Notes: generated by a model from the sequence alone, not told the origin. Counted from the first letter of the stretch, positions 21,530 to 32,723 are shown. The stretch is DNA of 64,000 nt from Closterium sp. NIES-65 (GCA_948144175.1 CANXME010002474.1:779501-843500); one strand, 5' to 3'. Made by a program: numbers and translations.

Positions 21530-24500
21530 CCATCCATCCATCCGTCCGTCCATCCATCCATCCATCCATCCATCCATCCATCCATCCATCCATCCATTCG
21601 TCTACCTCTCACCCAAAAGTGTAAGCCCGAAACCCACATGGATCCCTGCATGCGTACCTTCATTTGCGCTGTGCCTGTCGGTGGGACTGGAATGAATCAA
21701 TGCGTTTGTGCGTGCATCCATGCGCGCGTACATGCATGTGTTTGTGCTTGTGTCTGCATGCATGCATATGTGTGTGTGTTGGTATATGTATGTGAGTGCG
21801 TGCACGTGTGGTGGTGACAGGAGGACAAGATGAGTGAGATGATAGCATCAAGTGTGTTCCGGCACCTGGGTCTGCCCATGGACACAGCCCACACTGCCAT
21901 GGACGCCGCATCACTCTTCCACAAGTACAAATACGACCTCATCCTTATTGTAAGCCACCTCGTTTCAACAGATTATCACAAGCGGATGCCCCGTCTTTCC
22001 TTCTGAGGCTCGTCGTCATGCTTGCTCCCCACGCATCATCGTTTGTTCCTCAGCTTCATCCTCCTGCCCTGCCAGTGCTTCACCTCAAGAGCCACTCCTC
22101 CTTTCCATCACCCTCACATCTCTTGCAATCTGACTCTCTCCCCCACCGCCCCCTCCAACCCTCCAGGACTGCAACCTGTCGGGTGTGGATGGGTTTGACA
22201 CGGCGAGGCTGCTGAGATTGTTTTCAATCTCATTCAATTTGATCCCAATCCCTGCCACCACCCCCACTGCTCAACCCCCTCCAACCCCCCCAGGACTGCA
22301 ACCTGTCGGGGGTGGATGGGTTTGACATGGCGAGGCTGCTGAGGGCGCAGGAGAAGGAGGGTGTGGGGCGGGCGGGCGTGTACGAGCGCAGCTGCATGGT
22401 AGCGCTCACACCCGGGCTCACCACGAGCAGGGAGGAGGAGCAGCGGTGCAAGCGTGCCGGCATGGACTACTTCATCCCCAAACCCGTGCGCCTCAAGGAC
22501 CTGCAGATGGTCGTCAGGTGAGCAGGGACATGGCCTCTTTTGGGTTGCCTTAAAAGTGCAAGCGTGCCGGCATGGACTACTTCATTCCCAAGCCCGTGCG
22601 CTTCAGGGACCTGCAGATGACTGTCAGCTGAGGCCAGCCCTGTGAGATGGTTGTCAGGTGAGCAGGGTCTGGGCCCTGTTCATGAAACCTACAGATGCAG
22701 CCTAACGTATTTACATGCGTGCATTTGCGCAGCTGTTCCTCTGCAGTCGACCGTTGCTCTCTCCCTTTCTCTTTCCCCATCTCCTCCCTCCCTCCCCCCC
22801 GCGCCTCCTGCCTCTCCCTCACCCGCTGACCTCTCTCTCGCGTGCTTGCGACCCCATCTTACCATCAATTTTGAGGGTTCTAAATAAATTGTCCCATGCA
22901 CACCACGCATGCAGGGAACGCCTGGACAAGCTGGATACAGGTTCGAGGTCCTCGTTCTCCGGGCCCTGCACGCTCGTGCAGTTCCGCTCTGTGGACGACG
23001 ACGAGGACGATGATGAGCACAGGGACGAGCACCAGGAGGAGGAGGACGAGGGGCGTGGCCGCAAGTCAAAGGCCAACCGTCGCAAGCGCGCGCAGCGCAG
23101 GCGCTCCCGCAGCAGCCGTTCAAGCCACACCGAGGATGAGGATGAGGGGGATGAGACAGAGAGCGATCACCCTGGGGACAGCACCACACCGTCTCTCACA
23201 CCTGAGGCCACCACGCCCGTGTCAGCTGCCATGGCTGCCGCCATGGAACTCCAACTCCCCCCCGAGGAAGCCCATGCGCTGGTGGCAGCTGCTGTTGCTG
23301 CCTCCTCCTCCTCTTCCTCGGGGTTCTCCGGCCTTCCTCCCAACCCGCTCTGGTCCACAGGGAGCCTTCGCACCACAGGTAGCCTGAGGCCGCAGCCAGG
23401 GTCCAGGGACATGCGGTCTGCTCTGGGTCGAGGGAAGGAGGGCGGGTCGGGCATGCTGCGGAGAGGGCGGGAGGGAGGATCGGGGTCCCTGGCGTTTTCT
23501 GCAGCATGGGGTGGTGGATCTGGCGGCTCTGGGTCGTCTCCTAGGAGGGTTGGCAGTGGCGGGAGAGGAGGAGAAGGGTTGGTGGGCACGGGGAGTGGGC
23601 GAAGAGAGGATATTTACAGTCTGATTATGTCTCAGAAGGTCAGTCAGGATGAGGAGAAGGTGCAGCGGCGAGGGTCAGGGCTGCAGAGAGGGGGCAGTGG
23701 CAGCAGGAGCGATAGCGGCGGGAGTGGGAGCGTGGGTCGCAGTGGGAGTGGGAGGAGGAGCAGTAGACTGGGTAGGATGGGGGATAGCCGCAGCGGGAGG
23801 GACAGCAGGGGAAGCAGGGGAGGACGGAGGAGTATCAGCGGGAGTAGAAGTCGCAGCCACAGCCGCAGCCACAGCCGCAGCAGCGGGAGGAGTAGCAGGA
23901 GCAGGAGCAGCAGGAGCAGGAGTGGGAGCAGGAGCAGGAGTGGGAGTGACAGGAGGAGGCGGAGGGGAGAGGGGAGGCGAGGAGGCAAAGGCGGGCGTGG
24001 GAGTGGGAGTGGGAGTGCGAGTGGTGATGATGATGATGATGATGATAACGACTCAGTGGTTGAAGTGACGGACCCAAACAGACTCACTGGGAGGCGGTCG
24101 GAACTCAAAGCCTTTCTGGATGGTGCTGAAGACGATGGAGTGAAGGGTATCGGCAAGAGGAGCTCCGATGTTAGTGGGCTGAGGGCGCTGGGGAAGAGGG
24201 AGAGCGCACAATGGAAGGACGGGCGGGACGTGAAGGAACGCGAGGGGAGTAAGAGCTTTGGAAGGCAGAAGGTGGAAGTGGAGGAAGAGGATGAGGATCG
24301 GGATGAGGATGCGGCAGAGGGTGGTGTGACGGGTGGGGAGGATGATGATATTAGGGATGAGCCGAGGGAAGCAGGCAAGGGGCATGTGAAGCAGAAGTCG
24401 TCCATGACTGGGCTGACCATGGACCAGATCTGGGCTCGCATGATGAACAAACCTGCAGCCATTGCGGAAGGGGGCAAGGGGGATGAGGACGAGGAGAGAG

Positions 24501-26461
24501 GGAGTTTGTCTGGTTCGGACCGGAGCAGGGGGGGTAGAGGCCGGAGGGGGGGTAGGCGGGGTGGCAGGGATGGGGATAGCGACAGGAGCAGGGATGACAG
24601 CAGGGGAAGTAGGGATGACAGTCGGGAGCGAGGGAGGGACAGGGATAGGGATAGGAGTAGGGATTGGGACAGAGACCGGGATTGGGATAGTGATAGGGAT
24701 AGTGATAGGGAGAGAGATAGGGGCTGGAGAGGACGTAGGGGCGGGGAGAGAGACAGAGACAGGGACAGTGACTGGGATAGTGATAGGGAAGGGAGGGGAA
24801 GGGGTAGTGATTCCGATAGTGAGAAGGGAGGGCGAGGGAAGAGGAGAGGAGGGAGGAAGGGGTCAGGAGGAGGGAGTGGAAGCGACAAGGTTAGGGACGA
24901 GGAGAGGAGAAGGGACGGCAGGAGGCGAAGCAGGAGCAGGAGCAGGAGCTCTGGCAGAAGCTCTAGAAGCGGGAGCGACGAGGAGGAGAGGGAGAGGAGA
25001 CGGGAGCTGAAGAAACAGGACAGCGATGGGAGCGATGGGGAGCTGTTGCCAGGGCTGGCAGAAGCGGCGGCGGCGGCAGCGGCTGGTACGCTGGTGAGCA
25101 CACCGAGCCTGGGGCGGCTGGTGCATGAGAAGGAGGTGGAGATGGCTCGCAACCTCAAGACTCTGGATGAAGATGATGACAATGATAATGATGATGATGA
25201 TGATGATGATATGGATGGGGAGGCTGCTGCTGCTGCTGCGCCGGCTGCTGCTGCTGCTGCTCCTGCCGCTGCTGTTCCTGCTGCTGGTGGTGCGGGTGTT
25301 TCTGCCGCTGGCAGTTCTGATGCTTCTGTGCTGGCAGCATCCAATGAAGGTGACAGTGCAGGCGACGTTCCCTCAACAACAGCTGCTGGGAAGGAAGCAC
25401 CTCCTGCTGCTGCTGCTGTTGCTGCTGCTACTGGTGACAATGGTGCTGGTGCTGGTGCAGCAGCAACAGCAACAGCCCAAAGTGGAGGTGATGGGGATGA
25501 TGGTGTGGACGATGATGACGATGGGGAGAGCGACAGCGACGGCGAGGAGGAAGCAGCTGATGGCAGCCCTACGCTGGGGCGAACGTTCACAGTGAAGGCA
25601 TCGGGTGACCGCATTCGGCAGCTGCTGCGCAGCCAGACCACGGACCGAGTGGCGGGGAAGAAAAGCCAGCAGGACGGCAACAGCCATAACCCCGCACTCG
25701 TTAGAAGCAAGACTGCCGGGACTACCGTTCCCGTGCACCTGCAAGGCCAGGGGGTGATTGGCAGGGTGGGCAGTGCTGCTGGTGGTGGTGGCTTGGGGGT
25801 TGGGCGCACGGGCAGCATGGGTGGCAGCAGGCTGGGTGCAAGCTCGTTTGGAGTGCCGGAGGGTGGGGGACGGTTTGACGTGGCAGCAGCTGCTGCTGCG
25901 GCAGTTGCTGCTGTGCCTGGTGGAACGCAACCGGTGCTTCCCGGTTTTGGCCCTGCTGCTGGCCTCCCTGGGTCTACTACTCACATGATTGAGGCTGGCG
26001 GGGCTGTAGGGGCTGTGGGGGCCGTGGGGGCTGTGGGAACTGCAAGTGCAGTGGATGGAAGGCAGGGTGGGGACGCAGCAGGAGCAGGTTTGAATGGGGA
26101 GGATTTGTCTGAGGATGAGGGGATGGCGTGGGAGCGCGAGGTGAGGGAGGGGAGGGGTGGCTCGGGTCGGCATATGGATGAGGAGTTGCCGCTGGGATGG
26201 GGCATGAAGGACCGCCTGGGCGGGCCCAGGGGAAGCTACAATGAGAGGGAAGAGGGGGTTGATGGGGAGGATGAGGAGGGGGAGGAAGAGGATGAGGATG
26301 GGGAGGAGGATGAGGAGGATGAGGAGGATGAGATGGATATTGAAGAGGAGATTGCACTGGCTAGGGTTGCAGCATCGGAGAGCTTGAACAGGAGGAAGGC
26401 TGCGCAATTGCTAGAGGAGCTAGGGCCACGGGGAGGCGATGGTGCTGCTGGCATGGGGTGA
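13800..26461 (+). CDS. Giant hybrid histidine kinase-like protein without phospho-acceptor His
   Basis: Eleven exons close in frame to about 3,002 aa: 13800-14650, 14985-17417, 17711-17879, 18101-18875, 19074-19288, 19728-19891, 20396-20651, 20955-21200, 21821-21949, 22294-22517, 22915-26461. Domains: PAS about aa 212-325, Ala/Ser/Gly-rich spacer, Met-Gly tract about aa 745-955, second PAS about 1095-1155, DHp about 1390-1475, HATPase about 1481-1690 (N-box [15 protein letters not shown]1 RDSGSG, G2 RGTGLVLV), receiver about 1697-1820, charged tail 1822-3002. In the DHp the usual SHEIRTP box reads CREVGTA, so the phosphorylated His is Arg. The receiver keeps its key residues: acidic VLLVDED, phospho-Asp D1747 ([10 protein letters not shown]), T1785 and K1809 (KPVRLKD). 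Family role: phosphorelay sensing. Inference: a pseudokinase that may receive phosphate or act as a scaffold. No membrane segment is seen, so it is probably soluble. The tail holds RS/RD repeats (about aa 2066-2183 and 2359-2519) and acidic runs. The start at 13800 is the first ATG of the long open frame. Confidence 0.85.
19409..19460 (+). repeat. Duplicated end of kinase exon 5 plus donor
   Basis: CTGCACCTCCCCACACAGGA.. GACCTGCACCGACAGGTGAG repeats the last codons ([12 protein letters not shown]) and splice donor of exon 5 (19246-19300) inside the next intron. The similarity continues into the intron (GGGAGGGG, GTGGGCGCAGGCTC). Confidence 0.8.
20652..20735. repeat. TGCAC pentanucleotide microsatellite
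   Basis: CTGCA/TGCAC units are repeated about twelve times right behind the exon 7 donor, between that exon and its partial copy at 20759-20808. Confidence 0.8.
20759..20808 (+). repeat. Duplicated end of kinase exon 7 plus donor
   Basis: AAAGACGAGCTCACTGTCAT GTTCATGTCT GTGAGTGCACTG copies AGAGACGAGCTCACTGCCAT GTTTGCCTCT GTGAGTGCACTG of exon 7 (20625-20663), including the donor. Confidence 0.8.
21222..21598. repeat. (ATCC)n microsatellite, about 375 bp
   Basis: Nearly perfect ATCC/CATC repeats with scattered G or T variants in intron 8 of the kinase-like gene. The long reading frames across it, with WMDG- or IHPS-type repeats, are artefacts. Confidence 0.95.
22155..22215 (+). repeat. Duplicated start of receiver exon 10
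   Basis: Acceptor plus GACTGCAACCTGTCGGGTGT ... GACACGGCGAGGCTGCTGAG copies 22281-22341. It encodes the phospho-Asp region ([11 protein letters not shown]) but has no donor, so it is unlikely to be used as an exon. Confidence 0.85.
22556..22662 (+). repeat. Duplicated end of receiver exon 10 (two copies)
   Basis: GTGCAAGCGTGCCGGCATGG ... ATGACTGTCAGCTGA repeats the KPVR-encoding end of exon 10 (22446-22520) with a changed donor (GCTGAG). A shorter third piece, GAGATGGTTGTCAGGTGAGC, follows at about 22645-22664. Confidence 0.85.
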
Positions 26462-27392
26462 TGGCATGGTAAGGGAGAGAGTGCGTGAGCGAGGGGGCTG
26501 GAGATGGGTGCGGCACAGTACCAGGGGTTGGATGTGTGGGTCTGGCTTGATCCGAGGACCGAGATGCCTGTGTGACAGATGGTGCAGTGCAGCGCACAGC
26601 CACATGCTGCCACTACCGGTACATCCTTTCATGCTGTTGTGGCTGCCAGAACAGCATTGCTTCGCTGTCTTCCTCCCACCTCTTCTCGACCCACTTTTTT
26701 CCCTGCCCTGTAGGTAAAACAAGATGATGTTGCCCAGCAGAACGTGGTGCAAGAAACCACATGTGTCGTAACAAGCATGTTATGTGCATGCATCACTGCA
26801 GCCTGCCTTGTGCTGGTTGGGTCGGTGCTGCTTGTGTGTGGCCAGGCCAGCGGTTGTGTGTTGTGTACTAGCAGATGGTGGCTGACATAATATGTGCTGG
26901 CATGTAGGATGTTATGGCACAAGCTAGGAGGTCTAAAGCGGTGTAGGTTAGTAGATGTCAGTAGATGCTAGAACGTACTGGTGGTTAATGGATTATGGTG
27001 TGCACTTTCACATGGTAGTACAGTAGTCGTCCCTATGAAAACTACGCCATCGATCTCATCAGCAGAACCACGACTAGAACAGTTGTCACAAATCAAATTT
27101 GTCCAATCGACCAAATGCCATGGCCTCCTCCTTCCAGCCCAACTTCTGTGGCATTTGTGACATCTCCAGCACCAATGCACTTGCTGCCTGTTGGGTTGGG
27201 TTGGGACCTGGAATTACCCTATAGCACGCCACAAGGTAAACCACACCACACCAGTCATTTGCCTCCTGTCCCAGCCAGAAAGCATGCAGGGTATGGAAAA
27301 CAAGGAGACAGCTCATGCAAGAATGACATCATCTTTAACCAAACTACACTACCATACTCCCTCCCTTTTCCAACCCCAACTCCTCAACCCCC
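26462..27392. other. Intergenic region between convergent genes
   Basis: Holds the 3' ends of the kinase-like gene (plus strand) and of the UBX gene (minus strand). No ORF with recognisable similarity and no clear repeat. Confidence 0.5.
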
Positions 27393-30300
27393 CTACAGAT
27401 CCTTCCCCTTGGGCTCAACTGGCCTCTCAACGTCCTCCCGAGGCTCCTCCTCCATCTGTACGAACAGGCTGGCGTGCGGGTGCAGCCCTGCTTCCTGCAG
27501 CGTCTTGGAACGCTTTTCAGCGTCGTACACGGTGCGGGGGAAGTTGGAGACGAGCAGGTAGTGGTGTGACGGCAGCAGGGAACCCAGCGCCTCCGAGTCC
27601 ACGTAGTCGTAAAGGGCCTGCACGCGGTCGCTCGACAGGAACCGCCGCTCCTTGCGCTCGCCCCCTGGCATGCGGATCAGCACCTGCCCCGGGGATGATG
27701 GGTGGGGTGGGGTGGGGTGGGATGGGGTAGGCAGAAGAGGTTGGGATGGGATGGGACGGATCGGTTGGGGTGGGGTGGGTGGCATGGAGTGGGGTGGGAT
27801 AGGATGGGGTGGGGTGGGCTGGTTTGGGTTGCAGTGGAGTGGGGTGGGTGGGATGGGATGGGAAGGATGAGCCAATCACACGCCCCCTTGAAAGGTTCAC
27901 ACCTGAGTGGAGTCTGTGCCCTTATCTGCCTGCTCTCCCAGGACCCAGTCTACCCATGGCTTCTGACTGTCTCCTCATCACTGCTGCTACATTCATTCAC
28001 ATGTCGCAAAGCAGATCAAAACACGCGTTGCTCTCACCTGAGTGGTGTCTGGGCCTTTCTCTGGCTGCTCCCCCAGTCTACCCATGGCCTCTGACCGTCT
28101 CCTCTCCACCACAGCTGCTTTCTCCGCGGCTGCTCTTTCTACCTGCCGCTGCTGCTCTGCCTCCTCCTCCGCCCGCCGTGCTGCCGCAGCCTCCTCCTCC
28201 TGCTGCTTCCTCGCAGCTTCCTCCCGTTCCCTCTCGCGCTCCTGGTGGCACGAGGTGCAGAGTGGGGATGGGGAGGGCAGCAGTGGAAGAGTGACAGCGC
28301 AGCCATGGATGGGAAGGGGAAAGGCATGAGGGAATGAGGGATGGTGGGCGGGAGGGAGGAAGGGACAAAGTAAGCAAGGAAGGGCAGGGAGTGCAGGATG
28401 AAAAGGTAAAGTACAACTCGCTGCAACCCCTTGCCCATGCCAAATCCAAAGTGGCCCTGCACGCACTGCCCCTGCCGGTCTGCCCCCCTGCTTGCTCCCC
28501 TCCCTTGTACCCCCATTTCCCCCCCATGCCATGCACGCACCTGGTCAGCGAGCAGCGCAGCGTGGAAGGCGGCGTCCTGCTCCTCGCGGAGGCGGCGGGT
28601 GAGCGCCCTCTCCTCCGCGTCCGCCCTGGCCGCCACCAGCACCGCGCCATGGTCCTCCACCGCGCGCTCCAACGCTGCCCTCAGCTCTCCCGCCGATACG
28701 TAGCCCTGGATCTGCCCCGCTCAGGGGGAGGGAGGGAGGGCGGGAGGGTGGGGGGGAGGGAGGGAGGGAGGGAGGGAGGGAGGGAGGGTGGGGGGGAGGG
28801 AGGGAGGGAGGGAGGGAGGGAGGGAGGGAGGGAGGGAGGGAGGGAGGGAGGTAGGGAGGGAGGGAGGGAGGGAGGGAGGGAGGGAGGGAGGGAGGGAGGG
28901 AGGGAGGGAGGGAGGGAGGGAGGTAGGGAGGGAGGGAGGGAGGGAGGGAGGGAGGGAGGGAGGGAGGGAGGGAGGGAGGGAGGGAGGGAGGGAGGGAGGA
29001 AGGGAGGGAGGGAGGAAGGGAGGGAGGGAGGGAGTGCGGGAGGAGGGATGAAGCGACGCCCTTGTTCATTCTTAACCCACCACCCCAATCCTTGCCTCCC
29101 TCTTTTCCCAATCCCCCCTCTCCCTCGTTCCTTCAACACCCTTCCCCTCCCCTCCCCCCAATCCGCTTCCCTCCCTCCCCTTCCCCTCCCACCGCGCGCC
29201 GCGCACCTGCTGCAGCAGCGCCACGCGTCCGCCCGGCGCGGCGGTGATGAGCGCGAGGAAGGGGAAGCGCACGGCGTGCAGGCGGTGGCTCATCTGGAAG
29301 CCCTCCACGCTGCGCACGTCCGCCGCCCACAGCACCAGCTGCTCGTCTATCACGCGCACCACCTCCGGGTCGCACAGCGTGTCGCGGCAGAACCGAGGCG
29401 TCGCCGCGTGCTCCGGCGCGTGCAGGTACACCAGCAGGAAGCGGAACTGCTCGCCCGCGCGCCGGAGCGCGTCCGCGAAGCTCCCCGGAAAGAACTCCGG
29501 GTGCGCGGTCCCGAACTCCGCTTCGAACCGCTGGCGGAAGACCGCCGCGTCTTGCGCCTGCTGGTTTCCCCCTCCCCCTCCCCCTCCGGCCCCCCGCTGC
29601 GCCTGTTGTTGCGCCGCTCCCCCGGCCTGCTGCGAAGGGTGAAGCACGCCGATGGTCCCCTGATGCCCGCTGTACGGGTGCGGCCCGCCCGCTAGCCAGA
29701 GCGTCACGGAGCTTAGAGAAGCGAAGAACGTGGATAGGACACCGCCGGCCGCCCACAAGCCTAGGCCGAAGAGACTAGCCATGACCCCCAGCCCTCCGCG
29801 GAGCACCCAAAAGGGGAGTGACAGTAGGCGCGAGAGGAGCGACGACGATGAGTTGCGGTGGGACGCGCGGACTGGCGCGCGGCCCGAACGGTGCGCGGAA
29901 ACGGCGGGAGGGAGTGCGCCCGTGGCGCCGTCCGCAGTCGCTCCTGCTGCGGCGGGACTGCTTCCCCCTCCACCACCGCCGCCGCCGCCGATGCCTCCGC
30001 CTCCGCTTCCCCCAGACACAAGCCCTCCCGTCCGAGCGCGCAGATTCGAGTTGCCGATGGGGCCTCCGCCTCCCCCTCCTGCTCCTCCCGCTCCTCCTGC
30101 TGTTGCTGCTGTAGCCCCTCCCCCTGCGCCGGCGGAACGCGCCAAGCTGGTGCCGCCGGAACTGCCCGCAGCCACGCCTAACCTGCCGGCAGCAGCAGCG
30201 GCGGCATCTCCGCCGCCGATGCCGCCTCCCAGATCGCCCGCGGAAGCGCCACCAAAGTGCTCTCGATCCGCGGCGGCGACCGCGAGAAGCGTGCTGGCGG

Positions 30301-30451
30301 CGGCGTTGACGTCCCACGCGTGCGCCTCCAGCACCTGGCGGCAGTGCGTCTCGTCCGCCACCCCCGTCACCTCCTGCAACGTCTGCACCGCTTGCGCCGT
30401 CGCCGCTGCGTCCAGCAGAGGCGGCGGAGGCGCCGACGCTGCCGCTGCCAT
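27393..30451 (-). CDS. PUX10/UBXD8-like UBA-UAS-UBX protein
   Basis: Four exons on the minus strand (30451-29207, 28711-28541, 28241-28038, 27683-27393) join in phase 0 to 636 aa. N-terminal UBA-like domain: VQTLQEVTGVADETHCRQVL, about aa 17-65. A long Gly/Ala-rich linker follows. A hydrophobic stretch (about aa 225-265, FGLGLWAAGGVLSTFFASL) suits a hairpin membrane or lipid-droplet anchor. The UAS thioredoxin-like domain follows (FRFLLVYLHAPEH, about aa 320-415). Exons 2-3 encode a Glu/Arg/Ala coiled coil (EREREEAARKQQEEEAAAAR). The last exon is the UBX domain (VLIRMPGGERKERRF) with the NFPRT loop that contacts CDC48/p97. In the family, such proteins recruit CDC48 to ER or lipid droplets for protein extraction and degradation. 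The order of domains matches PUX10 and FAF2/UBXD8. Orthology is inferred. Confidence 0.9.
27897..27992 (-). repeat. Intronic copy of UBX-gene exon 3 end plus donor
   Basis: CACACCTGAGTGGAGTCTGT ... CCCAGTCTACCCATGGCTTC TGACTGTCTCCTC mirrors 28033-28120 (CTCACCTGAGTGGTGTCTGG ... CAGTCTACCCATGGCCTCTG), which is the end of exon 3 with its donor. The copy lies downstream of the true exon in the gene's orientation. Confidence 0.8.
28725..29042. repeat. (GGGA)n microsatellite, about 315 bp
   Basis: Almost pure GGGA/GGAG repeats in intron 1 of the UBX gene, with occasional GTAG, GGGTG and GGAA variants. Apparent Arg-Glu-Gly or Pro-Ser reading frames are artefacts. Confidence 0.95.
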
Positions 30452-32716
30452 GAGCGAGCCGAGTGGGCGCTAGATGGCGATGGAGACGGCGGGTGCGGAA
30501 TTGGCGAGAAAGATTCGGCGTGCGGGGGTTCTCTATACTCGGCAAACGAACTGTAAGGAAGTGGGATGCCCGACTTAGCGGAGCTGCGGAGCACAGCCAG
30601 AGGAGTACGCCCGGCACGAGCGATTCACCAGCGCTCGGCCACTGCGCACGACGGGTTAGGGAGGGTCAAGCCGAGATACTCACTGAACAAAGCTGCTGCA
30701 CAGTCCCCTTTTCAGTTTCAGTTCTGTTGAAATCAATGGCGAGATCTATCACTACAGTTGCCATTTCTGTTCTCGCCTCGTGTGATCGAGGAATTCTGAA
30801 AAGTCCGCAGGGGCAAGGTTGAGGGGGAAGGGCGGAGGGAGCCTGCGCGCACCCATGACGGGTCACATCACAGGTCCAGGGATGGGGAAAATTTAGGGGC
30901 AGGCGGGAGGGTTGTAAAAGGAGCACGAAGTGTTGGAGCCTGCCCGTACCGCTGGGTTGAGGTGGTGCCACCGCTGACCGACAAGAGGGGGAGAGACTCG
31001 CTAAAGGGAAATGATCAAACTGGGGCCGAAGAGTACCAGAGCGATGACCGAAGTAGGGCCTGAAAATCTCGACCGTAGGATATTAACTCGGAGCTGCCCA
31101 AGCGGTTAGGCGAGCAAGCTGAACCGTTAAACAACGGTAAATGCTTAACGCAACGAGTTTCTTATGTTAGCGCGCGCGTCGCACTTTTCTCAAAGTTGCA
31201 TTTGCCGTGTTGAATTGTGAGTCCAAAGCGACATATTTATATTATTGGTAATAAATTTAACCTTCCTGATCGTAGCGCGCAGAAAACAAATATATAAAAC
31301 CCGTTCGGATACGGGTGCGACTCGGGAGGCATCAACCCTAAACGCCATGAATGCTTGTTTTTAGGGTTGATCTATCCCGAAAACGCATCCCGGTTCCCTA
31401 GGGGTTTAAGTTTTTTTGGATGTCTTAAGAGTTTCTGGCTCGATAAACGACTGTATTGGGTGGAAGGTCATGAATCTTTAACGATTTCCATGAATAAATG
31501 ACGCGCGAGCCGGAATGCATATTGTGAACCAACATACGTGCATAAGTTGATGTCTTTCTGACAAATGCTCTTTGCGCAGTGGTTTGGCTAGATACGGGCC
31601 TCTCGGCCCCTGGTCGATCACCTCTCTGGCACTGCTCGGCCCCTGATGATCTTTTCCCCTCACTAAAAGCGAGAGGCGAACCTGTTCGGTCCACCTAGGT
31701 TCCCAGCATCTCGGAGGCACAACTTTACTAACTGTAGCATTTGCTGAGTGGTCGCTATAAGGCTGCATTTAGTGAGTGGCATCTATTTGTATAGTCTATT
31801 ACAAATATGATGTATTATGTAGTAGGTTGGTAATACAGTCCTGTCACACCTTTGTATCATTATGACAATGGTAAAATTCTTTAAATTTATTACACAATTG
31901 ATGTATTCACGTTGTAAGATTTATGCGTAAAAGCTTGGCTGTTTTTCAATCTACAGCTTGGCTGAAACCTTGTGGATGTGTTTTCTACTTTAGAAGCTAG
32001 TTTGTTTCTATAGCTATTCTCTTTACCGAGTCTAGCCACAGAATCTTGTCCTCGTGTGGTCACTGGTCACCGCCTCAAGCCAACAGCACACTGCATTTCT
32101 GCACCAGCAGCAGCCATGACATGACAGGCATGCCATGCCAGTCCAACTGCAATCGCCGTTCCTCACTGCCCCTATCACAACGTAGCGTGCTCTTTGTCAT
32201 TCATTCCGCCCCTGTATTCCTCGCTCTCTTACTGCTGTCTGCAGCTCGCGACTGGTTCCTCTAACGGTCGTGGAACTTCCACGTTCTCCACCATTACCTG
32301 TGCACTAACGACACAGTACGACAGTACTGTACATCGCTTCGCGTGGGGCTGCCGATGACACGGCCAATGCCGTTACCGACATTCTTAACTAAGAATGTCG
32401 TGCAGTCGACGCAACGCGTGGGAGGCGAATGGATGCGCTATTCTTGGCGGGTTACATTGCAGCCAGTCATCAGCCCTTTTTGTAATTCATCCTTTCGCCA
32501 TGCTTGTCCGACATGACGCCGATGGCGCTAATCCCAAGGCAGCGCTGGTACAGCCGTCGCGAAGCGCTAGATGCAGCCGTACAGTACACCTCCACCGACC
32601 CGACCCGCCCCGACCAACCCGACCCGACTCGAAACCTTCCCACTGGAACGACTCCCGTGCCGTGACCCGTCCCCCATACTGAGCGCTGCCATGAGTCGCA
32701 CTTGACCGCCGCATGC
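30452..32716. other. Intergenic region between divergent genes
   Basis: Promoter side of both the UBX gene (minus) and the phytocyanin-like gene (plus). Contains a MITE-like hairpin at 31286-31421 and AT-rich DNA around 31740-32000. No supported gene. Confidence 0.5.
31286..31421. repeat. Palindromic MITE-like hairpin, copy 2
   Basis: TATATAAAACCCG, GGGTGCGACTCGGGAGGC and ATCAACCCTAAA on the left pair imperfectly with TAGGGTTGATCTATCCCGAA, CGCATCCCGG and GGGGTTTAAG TTTTTTT on the right. It shares CGGGAGGCATCAACCC with the hairpin at 12450-12561. Confidence 0.65.
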
Positions 32717-32723
32717 TATAAAT
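32717..32723 (+). promoter_or_regulatory. Probable TATA box
   Basis: TATAAAT lies 109 bp upstream of the ATG at 32826, a reasonable distance for a short 5' UTR. Confidence 0.55.

Noticed and set aside
21137..21663. Long repetitive reading frames across the ATCC array
   Set aside because: Any four-base repeat without stops is open in several frames. The array lies in an intron with clear flanking exons.
23644..25818. Long minus-strand Leu/Ser-rich frame opposite kinase exon 11
   Set aside because: Complement of Arg/Ser/Asp repeats. No domain and no splice or start context.
28545..29139. Pro-Ser or Arg-Glu-Gly proteins across the GGGA array
   Set aside because: Simple-repeat artefact inside intron 1 of the UBX gene.
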